From contig NZ_JBHUHP010000002.1 in NCBI RefSeq assembly GCF_042682525.1, forward strand, positions 114,693 through 178,692: 64,000 nt of DNA, given 5' to 3'. Each line of letters opens with the position of its first letter. Within the stretch, counting starts at the first letter, position 1. The notes beneath the pieces were generated by a model. That model searched no databases, was not told where the DNA came from, and saw only the letters and a program-made list of their open reading frames with translations. Below, one piece after another: positions 1-9,581 of this stretch. A program made the translations under genes and the position numbers. Origin of the DNA: Blastococcus_B deserti. Its GTDB lineage: Bacteria > Actinomycetota > Actinomycetes > Mycobacteriales > Geodermatophilaceae.

Positions 1-840
1 CCACGATCGGACGGCCGAACTGCTCCCGCTGTGCGGTGTACGCGATGGAGTCCTCCAGGGCGGCGCGCGCCACCCCGATGCACATCGCCGCGTTGCCGCA
101 ACGCTCGGGATTGAACTGGCGCAGCAGGAGCCTTGCGCCGGCGCTCGACTCCGAGTCCGGCGGGATCACCACCTGGTCGTCGTCGATCTCGACGTCCTCG
201 AAGCGGAGGGTGGCCTCCGCGACGCCGCGGCTGCCCATCTTCGGCGACGTGTCGACGACGTCGAAACCCGGCTGACCGCGCTGCACCACGACGGCACCGA
301 TGCCGCGGGAGCCCGACGTGCCGGCCGCACGGCAGAAGACGAGCAGGGTGTCGGCCCGGTCGCCGCCGGTGATGTAGCACTTGGTCCCGTTCAGCCGCAG
401 CACGCCGTCGGCCCCACGGGCGAGCTGAGTGGTGAGCTCGGTCCCGCTGGATCCGGCGCCGGGCTCGGTCATGGCGATGGCGAAGTACCGCTCGCCGCGG
501 GCCACCTCGGGCAGCAGCCGGGCACGCTGCTCGTCGGTGCCGAGGACGGCGATGGCACGCGGTGGACCGTTGAAGAACATCTGCGCCACGATCGCGGTCG
601 CCATGCACCCGGCCGCGATCTCCTCGAGCACCAGGCAGGCCTCGAAGACGCCCTTTCCGCGCCCCCCGTGCTCGACCGGCACCGTGAGATCCAGCAGGCC
701 CGAGGAGCGGAGCACGTCGAACGAGGCCTCCGGGAAGGTCTCCTCCTCGTCCCAGCGCCGGGCCATGGGCCGGACGGCCTGGCCCACCCTGCGGGCCTGC
801 TCCTGCAGCTCGCGCTGCTCGTCGTCGAGGTCGAAGCCGA

Positions 841-844
<4 letters not shown>
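1..844 (-). CDS. Acyl-CoA dehydrogenase, C-terminus cut by the window edge
   Basis: This is the last gene visible in the minus-strand catabolic operon and runs off the left edge, so about 280 N-terminal residues are seen. The product should be an FAD-dependent acyl-CoA dehydrogenase that introduces an alpha,beta double bond in a CoA thioester. The N-terminal helical domain is followed by the FAD-contact stretch AMTEPGAGSSGTEL and then YITGGDRADT; QREQFGRPIV lies near the edge. The catalytic Glu would be off the window. I chose the GTG at 844 because it overlaps the SDR stop in a GTGA 4-nt overlap, matching the coupling of the rest of the operon. The substrate is unknown; the neighbours suggest a branched or cyclic acyl-CoA. 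Confidence 0.9.
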
Positions 845-1568
<724 letters not shown>

Positions 1569-1572
<4 letters not shown>

Positions 1573-2024
1573 GCCGCCACCTCCGGCGACATCTTGATCA
1601 TCATCCCCAGGTCGCCTGTCTGGACGACCTCGTCCCGCTGGTTGAGCAGCGTGAAGCGACGTCCCACGATCCCGCGGTCGCCGGCGCTGGTGACCCGCTT
1701 GGAGACGATCTCCATCTCCCCGCGCAGCGTGTCGCCCACGAAGATCGGCTTCCGGAAGGCCCACCGCTCGATGTCGAGCATCGCCAGCGCCGACTCGGAG
1801 AACCACCCGGCGCGTTCCATGAGCCCGGTCAGCATCGAGAGGCCGAACAGCCCGTGGACGACGCGCTGGCCGTAGAAGGTGTCCCGGGCGAACTCCGCAT
1901 CGCTGTGGATGGCGGCCCAGTCACCCGACACCATGGAGAAGGTGACCAGATCCGTCTCGGTCACCGTCCGGGCCGGCGTGCGGAACACCTGACCGACCTC
2001 GAGGTCGTCGTAGAACAGGCTCAC
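1569..2024 (-). CDS. MaoC-family dehydratase (R-enoyl-CoA hydratase-like)
   Basis: A single-hotdog MaoC protein of 151 aa. The hydratase motif is present as SGDWAAIHSD, with the predicted catalytic Asp35 and His40, followed by VVHGLFGLSML typical of the hydratase-2 fold. It should hydrate a 2-enoyl-CoA to the 3-hydroxyacyl-CoA used by the downstream SDR. It overlaps the SDR by 4 nt and sits 16 nt after the thiolase-like gene, so it is in the same polycistron. In steroid side-chain degradation, single-domain MaoC proteins act with DUF35 partners; a DUF35 gene lies two genes upstream, which allows a similar complex here (inference). Confidence 0.9.
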
Positions 2025-2040
2025 TGGGGATCCTTCCCTC

Positions 2041-3189
2041 TCATCGGGTCGCGGACGTGCCGAAGATGGCGGTCACCTGGCTGGACAGGACGCCGCCGTT
2101 GCCGTGGACGAGGGCCACGTCGCCGGGCACCTGCCGCTCCCCCGCCTCGCCGCGGAGCTGCCGCACCGCCTCGACGAGCGCGAAGATCCCGTACATGCCC
2201 GGATGGCAGTAGGAGAGGCCCCCGCCGTTGGTGTTCACGGGGAGCCGGCCGCCCGGCGCGATGGCGCCGGAGGCGACGAACTCGCCGCCCTCCCCCTTCG
2301 CGCAGAAGCCGAGGTCCTCCAGGAAGAGGACGGGGTTGATGGTGAAGGCGTCGTAGAGCTCGATCAGGTCGACGTCCGTCGGCGACAGACCGGCCTGGTC
2401 GTAGGCCCGGCGACCTGAGTCCACGGCAGCGGTGACCGTGAGGTCGGGCATGTGGGTGATGTTCCGGTGCCACTGCGCCTCGCCGTACCCGAGCAGGTAC
2501 ACCGGCGGCCGGCGCAGGTCCGCGGCGCGCTCCGCCGACGTGACGATCAGGGCGCCGCCCCCGTCGGTGACCAGGCAGCAGTCGCGCACGGTCAGCGGCG
2601 AGGACACCATCCTCGACGAGAGCACGTCGTCCACCGTCAGCGGATCACGCGCGAACGCCGCCGGGTTCAACTGCGCCCACTGACGGGCCGCCACTGCGAC
2701 GGCGGCCAGCTGCTCACGGGTGGTCCCGTACTCGTGCATGTGCCGGGCGGCGGCCAGTGCGTACGACGTCACCGGATACCGCGGCCGGTACGGGCGCTCG
2801 TGCGGGGATGCCTCCGACTGCGAGACCAGCCGGCCTGAGTCCGACCGCTGCGTGCTGCCGTAGACGACCAGCGCGACATCGCACAGTCCCGCGTCGATGG
2901 CGGCGGCCGCGTGCCCGACGTGGGCCACGGACGAGCTGCCGCCCAGTGCCGTGGTGTCGGTGTAGCGCGGCCGTACCCCGAGGTACTCGCCGACGTTCAA
3001 CGCCGGCAGCTGGTAGTACGCGGAGGCGGTGAACAGCCCGTCGACGTCGGACATGGCCAGCCCCGCGTCGTCCAAGGCCGCCCGGGTGGACCTGGCCACC
3101 AGGTCCAGAGGCGTGCTCCCGGGCACCGCCACGCCGACGCCGTCCTCCCCGACACCGACGACCGCGGTGCGGCCCCGCAGCTCGCTCAT
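2041..3189 (-). CDS. Thiolase-superfamily (SCP-x/Ltp2-like) protein without the usual nucleophilic Cys
   Basis: A 382-aa thiolase-fold protein of the non-specific lipid-transfer/SCP-x branch. The loop that carries the acyl-accepting Cys in thiolases reads ALGGSSSVAHVG (residues 81-92), so Ser replaces Cys. A Tyr in ELYDAFT (Tyr279) and a His in YCHPGMYG (His329) remain. The family is known to include Ltp2-type retro-aldolases that work with a DUF35 partner and use Tyr residues rather than Cys. The adjacent, overlapping DUF35 gene fits this. I therefore infer C-C cleavage of a beta-hydroxy acyl-CoA by retro-aldol chemistry rather than thiolysis, though a plain transferase role is possible. ATG start overlaps the DUF35 stop by 4 nt. 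Confidence 0.85.
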   Translation of the reverse strand: MSELRGRTAVVGVGEDGVGVAVPGSTPLDLVARSTRAALDDAGLAMSDVDGLFTASAYYQLPALNVGEYLGVRPRYTDTTALGGSSSVAHVGHAAAAIDAGLCDVALVVYGSTQRSDSGRLVSQSEASPHERPYRPRYPVTSYALAAARHMHEYGTTREQLAAVAVAARQWAQLNPAAFARDPLTVDDVLSSRMVSSPLTVRDCCLVTDGGGALIVTSAERAADLRRPPVYLLGYGEAQWHRNITHMPDLTVTAAVDSGRRAYDQAGLSPTDVDLIELYDAFTINPVLFLEDLGFCAKGEGGEFVASGAIAPGGRLPVNTNGGGLSYCHPGMYGIFALVEAVRQLRGEAGERQVPGDVALVHGNGGVLSSQVTAIFGTSATR

Positions 3190-3575
3190 CCGGCACCCTC
3201 GAGGACGGCGACGAGCCGCGGCTCACCCGCGGGGTCGTCCGCCGGCTGGGGGACCAACTGCACCCTCGAACCGAGCGGTGCGCTGGTCCCCGCCACCGCG
3301 CTCATGACCCGGAAACCCTCGTCCAGGTCGACGAGGACGACGGTGTAGGGATCCTCGTCGCGCGGGGTCAGCGTGCTGGCGGAGTAGACGGTCCCCGCGC
3401 CCTCGCTCGGCTGCCAGTCCAGCGCGTCGGCACTGCACACCGAGCAGAGCACCCGGGGCGGGAAGACCGCCGCGGTGCACTGCCCGCACCGCTGGTAGAC
3501 CAACCGGCCCTCGCGCAGCGCCTCCAGGTAACGACGGGTCGGGCCGACGTCTTCGGTCGCGGCCGGGTCAGCCAC
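3186..3575 (-). CDS. Zn-ribbon/OB-fold (DUF35) acyl-CoA-associated protein
   Basis: A 129-aa protein with an N-terminal helix, a rubredoxin-like zinc ribbon (CGQC, then CSVC about 11 residues later) and a C-terminal OB fold containing GTVYSASTLTPRDEDPY. DUF35 proteins pair with thiolase-like proteins and bind acyl-CoA or close the active site of the partner. The GTG at 3575 is chosen: it gives a family-length protein (VADPAATEDVG...) and overlaps the alcohol dehydrogenase stop by 8 nt. The frame stays open to 3644, but the extra residues are low-complexity. It overlaps the thiolase start by 4 nt, supporting a two-subunit enzyme. Confidence 0.88.
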   Translation of the reverse strand: MADPAATEDVGPTRRYLEALREGRLVYQRCGQCTAAVFPPRVLCSVCSADALDWQPSEGAGTVYSASTLTPRDEDPYTVVLVDLDEGFRVMSAVAGTSAPLGSRVQLVPQPADDPAGEPRLVAVLEGAG

Positions 3576-4614
3576 CGGCCACCTCCAGGATGGAGCGGCC
3601 GCTCCCGCGCCCGGCCTCCATGTCCTCGTGCACCTCACGTGCACCGGCGAGCGGGACGATCTCGGTCACCTCGGCGGTGAGCTTCCCGCTCGCCACGGCG
3701 TCGAGCAGCGCGGTCATCTCCCCGGTCGTGCAGGACTTCGTCCCGAGCAGCGCGACCTCCTTGAGGATCAGGTACGCGGGCGGGATCGAGACCTCCTTGC
3801 CCTCGACGTTGCCCACGACGACGACCCGGCCACCGGGCCGGACGGCGTGCAGCGACTCGCGGAGGGTGGGCGCGCCGACGACGTCCGCCACCAGGTCGAC
3901 CTGCCGGCCGAGCCGGCTGCGCAGTTCCCGCGCGAAGGTGCGCGTCGGGGACACCAGGACGTGGTCCGCGCCGGCCTCCTCGACCGACCGGGCCTTCTCC
4001 TCGCTCGACACGATGCCGACGACCGTCGCGCCGAGCATGCGGGCGATCCGGACGGCGTGGACGCCCACCCCGCCGCTGGCACCGGTGATCGCGACGGTCT
4101 CACCGGACTGCAGCGCGCCGCGGGTGGCGATCGCGTGGTAGGCGGTGCCCAGGGTGCAGGTGGCGATGGCGGCCTCGGGCAGCGAAACGGCGTCGGGCAG
4201 CGGCACGGTCACCCGGGCGTCCACGGCCACGAACTGGGCGTAACCCCCGTCGCGGTCCTCCCCCAGGAACTGCGGCCGGGTCCGGGTGCAGAGCGCGTCG
4301 TTGCCCTCCTGGCAGCTCGGACAGCCGCCGCAGCCGGTGTAGATCATGGTCATGACACGGTCGCCGACGGCGAAGCCGTCCGCCGCCGGGCCCATCTCGA
4401 CCACCCGGCCGCTCACCTGGTGCCCGAGCGTCAGTGGCAGCGAGATGGAGGGGAACGCACCCGCGCGGGTGAGCAGGTCGTGCCGGCAGATGCCGCAGTA
4501 GGCGACCTCGATCAGCAGCTGACCCGGCTCCGGCGTCGGGACGGGGACCTGTTCCTCGGCCAGCACGTCGGGGCCCCCGAACTGGTGCATGCGGATGGCG
4601 CGCATCAGCGTCAC
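3568..4614 (-). CDS. Zinc-dependent alcohol dehydrogenase (MDR family)
   Basis: A 348-aa medium-chain dehydrogenase/reductase. The catalytic zinc ligands are in GICRHD and GHQVSG, the structural zinc lobe is CGGCPSCQEGNDALC, and the nucleotide-binding turn is ITGASGGVGVHAV. It should oxidise an alcohol or reduce an enoyl/aldehyde group on the pathway intermediate. In CoA pathways such enzymes act, for example, on 6-hydroxycyclohexenecarbonyl-CoA or acryloyl-CoA; I cannot choose between these. The start overlaps the CoA-ligase stop by 4 nt, so it is in the same operon. Confidence 0.9.
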   Translation of the reverse strand: MTLMRAIRMHQFGGPDVLAEEQVPVPTPEPGQLLIEVAYCGICRHDLLTRAGAFPSISLPLTLGHQVSGRVVEMGPAADGFAVGDRVMTMIYTGCGGCPSCQEGNDALCTRTRPQFLGEDRDGGYAQFVAVDARVTVPLPDAVSLPEAAIATCTLGTAYHAIATRGALQSGETVAITGASGGVGVHAVRIARMLGATVVGIVSSEEKARSVEEAGADHVLVSPTRTFARELRSRLGRQVDLVADVVGAPTLRESLHAVRPGGRVVVVGNVEGKEVSIPPAYLILKEVALLGTKSCTTGEMTALLDAVASGKLTAEVTEIVPLAGAREVHEDMEAGRGSGRSILEVAGG

Positions 4615-6254
4615 TGCGATACCTCCTCGTCGAGCACGGCAGCCGCGGTCTCCCGCAGGCGCACGCGCTGGATCTTGTCGCCGTTGGCGCTGCGGGTGGT
4701 CGGGAACTCGTCCACGACGAGCACTCGCCGAGGCACCTTGAACCGGGCCAACTCGGCCCGGCAGGAGGCGAGCAGCTCGTCCTCGACGAGGTCGCGGGAC
4801 CCGTCGGCGAGGACGAAGGCGACCGCGACGTCGCCCTCCGGACGGCGCACCCCGACCACCTGCGCCGTCCCGACGCCGGGCAGCGTCTCCAGGTAGGACT
4901 CGATCTCCCCCGGCGCCACCAGGTAGCCGCCCAGTCGCAGGGCGTCGCCCATGCGGGCGAGGTAGACCATGTCCCGTCCCGGCTGCAGCCGGCCGAGATC
5001 CCCGGTCCGGAAGTAGCCGTCATCGGTGCGGCTGGCGGCGGTGGCGTCGGGCTGGTGCAGGTAACCGACGCTCACGTTGGGCCCGGCGATCTCGATCTCG
5101 CCCTCGCCCTGCCCCTCGGCGACCAGCTCCCCGGTGGCGGTGTCGCGGATCCGCACGGAGATGTCCGGGTTCACCGGGACGCCGCCGCCGAGACTGCGCC
5201 GCGCGACGTCCGCACCGGGCGGCGGATACGACATCAGGGCCTGCACCTCGCTGGACCCGTAGGTCTGGAAGAAGGTCATCCCCCGCGCCTCGGCCGCGCT
5301 GACGAGGGCCTGCGGGTCGCCGCCGAAGCTCGCGAACGCGGCCTCGCGCAGAGAGCCGATGCGGGCGGGAGGATCCCCCGCCGCCAGGATCCGGCGCAGC
5401 ATCTCGTCGGCTCCGGTGGTGTGCGTGACCCCATGGCGCTCGATGAGCCCCGCGGCCTCCACGCCGTCGAACACCGCCTGGACGACGAGTGGGCGGCCGG
5501 CCGCCATGGTCGCGATCAGCGTGTTGAACCCGAAGACCCCGCAGAACGGCAGCATGCCGAGCACCACGGCGTCAGGCGACCGGTACCCGAAGGCGTCCGC
5601 CACCGCGTGCGCGTGGCCGACCAGTGCTTGCTGGACATGACCGACGAGCTTGGGAGCCGACGTGGTGCCCGAGGACGAGAACGCGTTGGACAACAAGTCC
5701 GGCGCGGCTGACGACTCCTCGTGCCGCTCGGGCCCGAACAGCTCCGCGTACGGCCGGGTCAGGCCCCGGAGCCCCGGCGGGACGCGGTCGGGTTCGACAG
5801 GGTCGCCGACCAGGAGCACGTGCCGCAGTGAGTCGGGGGGGTCCTCCGCGAGGTGGCCGAGCATGCCCAGGAAGTCGATCCCGTGGAACGAGGGCCAGAG
5901 CACCAGGACGTTCGCCCGGCCCTGGGTCAGCAACTGACGCACGTCGTGCGAGCGGAGCTTGGTGTTCACGCTCAGCACGAGAGCTCCCAGGCGCCCGGCC
6001 GCGAACTCCAGCTCGACCCACGCGGTGGTGTTGGGCAGCCAGATGGCGACCACGTCGCCACGCCGCACACCGAGCCGGGCCAGCCCGGCCGCCAGCCGCC
6101 GTGACCTGTCGTCGAGCTCGGCGAAGGACGTCTGGAGGTCGCCGTCGACGAGGCAGGTGGCGTCCCCGTGCTCGGCGGCGAGCCACTCCAGCATGGCGGG
6201 GAGAGTCATCTCGTGCGGGATCGCGCCCGCACCGTTCGTCGACGCGGCCGTCAC
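4611..6254 (-). CDS. AMP-forming acyl-CoA synthetase
   Basis: A 547-aa member of the ANL superfamily that activates a carboxylic acid to its CoA thioester through an acyl-adenylate. Core motifs are the P-loop-like SSSGTTSAPKLVGH, TYGSSEVQALM, the YFRTGDLG hinge region and the C-terminal Lys in NGDKIQR. The phosphate-binding loop is slightly unusual, with S-A-P-K instead of G-x-P-K. It is placed between the ABC importer and the beta-oxidation-like genes and overlaps both neighbours by 4 nt. That position marks it as the entry step of the pathway, activating whatever the LivK-type binding protein brings in. Confidence 0.92.
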   Translation of the reverse strand: MTAASTNGAGAIPHEMTLPAMLEWLAAEHGDATCLVDGDLQTSFAELDDRSRRLAAGLARLGVRRGDVVAIWLPNTTAWVELEFAAGRLGALVLSVNTKLRSHDVRQLLTQGRANVLVLWPSFHGIDFLGMLGHLAEDPPDSLRHVLLVGDPVEPDRVPPGLRGLTRPYAELFGPERHEESSAAPDLLSNAFSSSGTTSAPKLVGHVQQALVGHAHAVADAFGYRSPDAVVLGMLPFCGVFGFNTLIATMAAGRPLVVQAVFDGVEAAGLIERHGVTHTTGADEMLRRILAAGDPPARIGSLREAAFASFGGDPQALVSAAEARGMTFFQTYGSSEVQALMSYPPPGADVARRSLGGGVPVNPDISVRIRDTATGELVAEGQGEGEIEIAGPNVSVGYLHQPDATAASRTDDGYFRTGDLGRLQPGRDMVYLARMGDALRLGGYLVAPGEIESYLETLPGVGTAQVVGVRRPEGDVAVAFVLADGSRDLVEDELLASCRAELARFKVPRRVLVVDEFPTTRSANGDKIQRVRLRETAAAVLDEEVSQ

Positions 6255-6994
6255 AGCAACTGCCAGATGTGGTCCGCGGTCACCTCGGCCACGGGTTCGT
6301 CCAACTGGACGAGGCCCTGGTTGATGACGACTACCCGCCGGGCCACCTGCAGCACCTTCTCGATGTTCTGCTCCACGAGGATCACCGTGATGCCGAACTC
6401 CGTGTTGACCTGCGTCGCGACCTCCATGACCCGCGCGACGAGGTTCGGCTGCAACCCGACGGACGGCTCGTCGAGCATCAGCAGGCGCGGGCTGGACATG
6501 AGCGCGATCGAGATGGCGACCATCTGCCGCTGGCCGCCGCTCATCGTGCCGACCAGCTGCCCCCGCCGCTCGCGCAGGATCGGGAAGAGCTCGTAGATCT
6601 CGTCCAGTCCGATCCGGCCGTCGGTGCGGGCCCCGAAGGCCAGGTTGTCGGCGACGGACAGGTTCTCGAAGTAGCCGCGCTGCTGCGGGACCAGGCTCAC
6701 CCCCTTGCGCACGATCTGCGGCGTCGGGGAGCGGGTGATGTCGTCCCCGCTGAACCGGACCTGACCGCGGCGCACCGGCACGAGACCGAGGACGGTGCGC
6801 AGCAGCGTGCTCTTGCCCGCACCGTTGTGGCCGAGGACGGCGACGAACTCGCCCTCCGCCACGTCCAGGGTGATCCCGCGCAGGACCGGCTGGCCGGCGA
6901 CTTCGGCGTGGACCCCGTCGAGACGCAGCAACGCCGGTGTGGACGACGGTCGCGCGGCCGGGGCCACGCCGCTGTCAGGCACCGAAGTAGACAT
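6251..6994 (-). CDS. livF: Branched-chain-amino-acid-type ABC transporter ATPase (LivF-like)
   Basis: A 247-aa ABC ATPase with Walker A GHNGAGKST, Q-loop VPQQRGYF, signature MSGGQRQ, Walker B LLMLDEPSVGL and the H-loop region in ILVEQN. EQN is the usual LivF-type ending in HAAT importers. It couples ATP hydrolysis to uptake with LivG and the LivH/LivM permeases. It overlaps livG by 20 nt and the CoA-ligase gene by 4 nt. HAAT importers next to CoA ligases in actinobacteria commonly import aromatic or alicyclic acids rather than leucine, so livF is a family label only. Confidence 0.93.
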   Translation of the reverse strand: MSTSVPDSGVAPAARPSSTPALLRLDGVHAEVAGQPVLRGITLDVAEGEFVAVLGHNGAGKSTLLRTVLGLVPVRRGQVRFSGDDITRSPTPQIVRKGVSLVPQQRGYFENLSVADNLAFGARTDGRIGLDEIYELFPILRERRGQLVGTMSGGQRQMVAISIALMSSPRLLMLDEPSVGLQPNLVARVMEVATQVNTEFGITVILVEQNIEKVLQVARRVVVINQGLVQLDEPVAEVTADHIWQLL

Positions 6995-7730
6995 TGCGCA
7001 GCTCCTCGTTCTCCATCAGCCGGCCGGGGGTGTCGATCGCCAGCACCTCGCCGGTGCTGAGGAACACCGCCCGGTCGCACAGCTCTCGCACCAGCAGCAT
7101 GTTGTGCTCGACGAGCAGGACGGTGCGGCCCTCGGCGATGAGCCGCCGCAGCACCGTCCGGAACTCGTCCAGGGACCCTTCGTCCAGGCCGGAGGTCGGC
7201 TCGTCTAGCAGGAGCAGATCGGCACCCGTGGCGAGCAGCCGGGCGATGGAGACGAGCTTCTGCTCCCCGTAGGACAGGCCACCCGCGAGCTCGTGGTGGA
7301 CCGACACCGGCATGCCCACGTAGTCCAGGCACTCGGCCGCCCGTCGGAGGTTCTCCTTCTCGCTCCGGACGGCGTGCCGCGGGCGGGTGAAGACGTTGCG
7401 CAACCGCTCGCCCGGCTGACCCTGCACGCCGACCACGACGTTCTCCAGGACGGTGAGCCTGGGCAGCAGGCGCACGTCCTGGAAGGACCGGGCGATCCCT
7501 CGGCCGATCCGGGCCTGGGGAGTGAGCCCGGTGATCTCCATGTCGCGGTACCTGATGGCCCCGGCGTCGGCCCGGATGGTCCCGGAGATCATGTTGAACA
7601 ACGTCGTCTTGCCGGCGCCGTTCGGGCCGACGAGCCCGGTGACTTGGGCCTCCGGGACCTCGAACGTGGCGTTCTTGACCGCCTGCAGGCCGCCGAAGCT
7701 CTTCGAGACGTTCTCTACCTCAAGCAGCAT
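6975..7730 (-). CDS. livG: Branched-chain-amino-acid-type ABC transporter ATPase (LivG-like)
   Basis: A 251-aa ABC ATPase with Walker A GPNGAGKTT, signature LSYGEQKLV, Walker B LLLLDEPTSGLD and the switch His in VEHNM. The LSYGEQ signature is the form usually seen in LivG rather than LivF. It pairs with LivF as the second nucleotide-binding subunit. The ATG at 7730 lies 11 nt inside the end of livM, and the 3' end overlaps livF by 20 nt, so all subunits are translated from one message. Confidence 0.93.
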   Translation of the reverse strand: MLLEVENVSKSFGGLQAVKNATFEVPEAQVTGLVGPNGAGKTTLFNMISGTIRADAGAIRYRDMEITGLTPQARIGRGIARSFQDVRLLPRLTVLENVVVGVQGQPGERLRNVFTRPRHAVRSEKENLRRAAECLDYVGMPVSVHHELAGGLSYGEQKLVSIARLLATGADLLLLDEPTSGLDEGSLDEFRTVLRRLIAEGRTVLLVEHNMLLVRELCDRAVFLSTGEVLAIDTPGRLMENEELRNVYFGA

Positions 7731-8649
7731 GGACCGTCGCCCCCTTCGCGGCGTCGCCGACGTCGCCTCTCGCCGCGGCCGGGCGCCGCGACCCGCCCAG
7801 CAGGCCTTGGGGCCGCACGAACATCAGCAGGATGAGCAGCAGGCCGAAGAAGACCTGCTCGAGCGGGCCGGCCGCCGAACTGGCGATGTCGAGCTGCCGC
7901 AGGCCCTGCGGGATGAGGACGATGACCGCGGCTCCGATCACCGAGCCCAGCACCGAGGTCATGCCGCCCAGGACCACCATCGTGATGACCGACACGGACG
8001 TGGCCACCTCGAAGGTGCCGGGGCTGAGGTACAGGAGGTACTGGGCGTAGAGGACGCCCGCCAGCCCGGCGAAAGCGCCTGACAGGACGGTGATCGAGAC
8101 CTTGGCGAAGCGGACCGGCTTGCCCAGCGTGGCGGCGACGACCTCGTCGTCCCGGACCACGTGCAGCATCCGTCCGTACGGCGAGCGGACGATCCACAGG
8201 GAGACGGCGACGACGAGCACCGCCACGCCCACCGCGAGCCCGAGGAAGGCGGTGCTGTCGCCGAAGTCGAGCGGCCCCATGGTGGGCCGCTGGATCCCGG
8301 GTATTCCCCCGGTGCCACCGGTGACCGACGTCCAGTTCTCGAACACACTGGCGGCCACGACCTGTAGTGCGAAGGACGCCACCAGGAAGTAGTCGCCGGA
8401 CACCCGGAGCGACGGGATGGCCATCACCGCGCCGGCCAGCGCGGCGGCCAGCAGCGCCACGATCAGCGCCGGACCGGGCCCCCAGCCGAACTGGACGGTC
8501 AGCACCGCGTAGGTGTAGGCCCCGACGCCGAACAGCGCGGCGTGCGCCATCGAGAAGATGCCGGTGTGGCCCACGAGCAGGCTCAGCGACACGGACAGGA
8601 TCGCGTAGATCGCGATGAGCGTCGCGACGGAGAGGATGTATTCGCTCAT
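7720..8649 (-). CDS. livM: Branched-chain-amino-acid-type ABC permease (LivM-like)
   Basis: A 309-aa inner-membrane permease with about eight to ten hydrophobic segments; its N-terminus is MSEYILSVATLIAIYAILSV. The cytoplasmic loop YGRMLHVVRDDEVVAATLGK is the coupling helix region typical of LivM (BPD_transp_2). I chose the ATG at 8649 because it overlaps the livH stop by 4 nt and starts at the first membrane segment. The frame is open far upstream, but that stretch is a shadow of livH. It forms the translocation path together with LivH. Confidence 0.92.
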   Translation of the reverse strand: MSEYILSVATLIAIYAILSVSLSLLVGHTGIFSMAHAALFGVGAYTYAVLTVQFGWGPGPALIVALLAAALAGAVMAIPSLRVSGDYFLVASFALQVVAASVFENWTSVTGGTGGIPGIQRPTMGPLDFGDSTAFLGLAVGVAVLVVAVSLWIVRSPYGRMLHVVRDDEVVAATLGKPVRFAKVSITVLSGAFAGLAGVLYAQYLLYLSPGTFEVATSVSVITMVVLGGMTSVLGSVIGAAVIVLIPQGLRQLDIASSAAGPLEQVFFGLLLILLMFVRPQGLLGGSRRPAAARGDVGDAAKGATVHAA

Positions 8650-9533
8650 GCCGAGGCCCGAGCCCTCCGGAGGTTGATCTTGGCCAGCCCCTCCGGGCTC
8701 ACCGTGATGAGGACCAGGAAGAGGACGAAGATCGCTGCGAGCGTCCACTCCGCGCCCATGACCAGGAGCAGGATGTTCTCCAGCAGTCCCAGGAGCATCG
8801 CGGCGACGAACGCTCCGGTGATGCTGCCGATCCCGCCGATGATGACCGCCATGACCGAGACGATGAAGAACGTCTCGCCGAGCCCCGGCTGCATCCCCGT
8901 GTCGGCCGCGACGTAGACCCCGGCGACCGCGGCGAGCAGCGACCCCAGCGCGTAGACCACGACCAGGACCACCTGCGGCTTGCGGCCGACGATCTGGACG
9001 AACTCCGGATTGCCGGAGAACGCCTGGACGAGCTTGCCCATCCGCGTCCTGGCGAGGAGGGTGACCAGCCCGCCGAAGAGCACGAAGGCGACCACGATGA
9101 GCGCCACCTGGCCGGCGATCAGCGACCATCGCCCGATGTCGACCGTGGTCGAGAACCAGCCGCCCGCGTCGAGGCGGGCCGGCCGGGCCCCGAGCCCCAC
9201 CGTGAAGATGTTGTCGATCACGATCAGCGCGCCGAGGGAGACCAGGAACAGGACGAACCCTGCGCCGCCTCGCCGTTCCAGCGGCCGGTAGAGGAACACC
9301 ACGAGCAGCACACCCAGCACCACGGACAGCAGCACCGCGGCGGCGATGGCCGACCCTACGGGGAGCAGGTCGGCCAGGAAGTAGGCGAAGTAGCCGCCCG
9401 CGGCGAAGACCGCGGCGTGTGCGATGTGGAAGTGCCGGGTCGCCGCGAAGATCAGCGCGAAGCCGACCGCCACGAGCGCGTACAGGCTGCCAGCGACGAG
9501 CCCGTTGAGCAGCAACTGGACGAAGAGGTCCAT
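8646..9533 (-). CDS. livH: Branched-chain-amino-acid-type ABC permease (LivH-like)
   Basis: A 295-aa membrane protein that starts with the characteristic LivH segment LLNGLVAGSLYALVAVGFAL. The coupling loop TRMGKLVQAFSGNPEFVQIV is where the ATPase docks. It lies 48 nt downstream of the livK stop and overlaps livM by 4 nt. It heterodimerises with LivM to form the membrane channel of the importer. Confidence 0.92.
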   Translation of the reverse strand: MDLFVQLLLNGLVAGSLYALVAVGFALIFAATRHFHIAHAAVFAAGGYFAYFLADLLPVGSAIAAAVLLSVVLGVLLVVFLYRPLERRGGAGFVLFLVSLGALIVIDNIFTVGLGARPARLDAGGWFSTTVDIGRWSLIAGQVALIVVAFVLFGGLVTLLARTRMGKLVQAFSGNPEFVQIVGRKPQVVLVVVYALGSLLAAVAGVYVAADTGMQPGLGETFFIVSVMAVIIGGIGSITGAFVAAMLLGLLENILLLVMGAEWTLAAIFVLFLVLITVSPEGLAKINLRRARASA

Positions 9534-9581
9534 GCGAATCCTTCGGTGATGAGTGCGGCGACCCGGCCGGCCGTTGCCCGG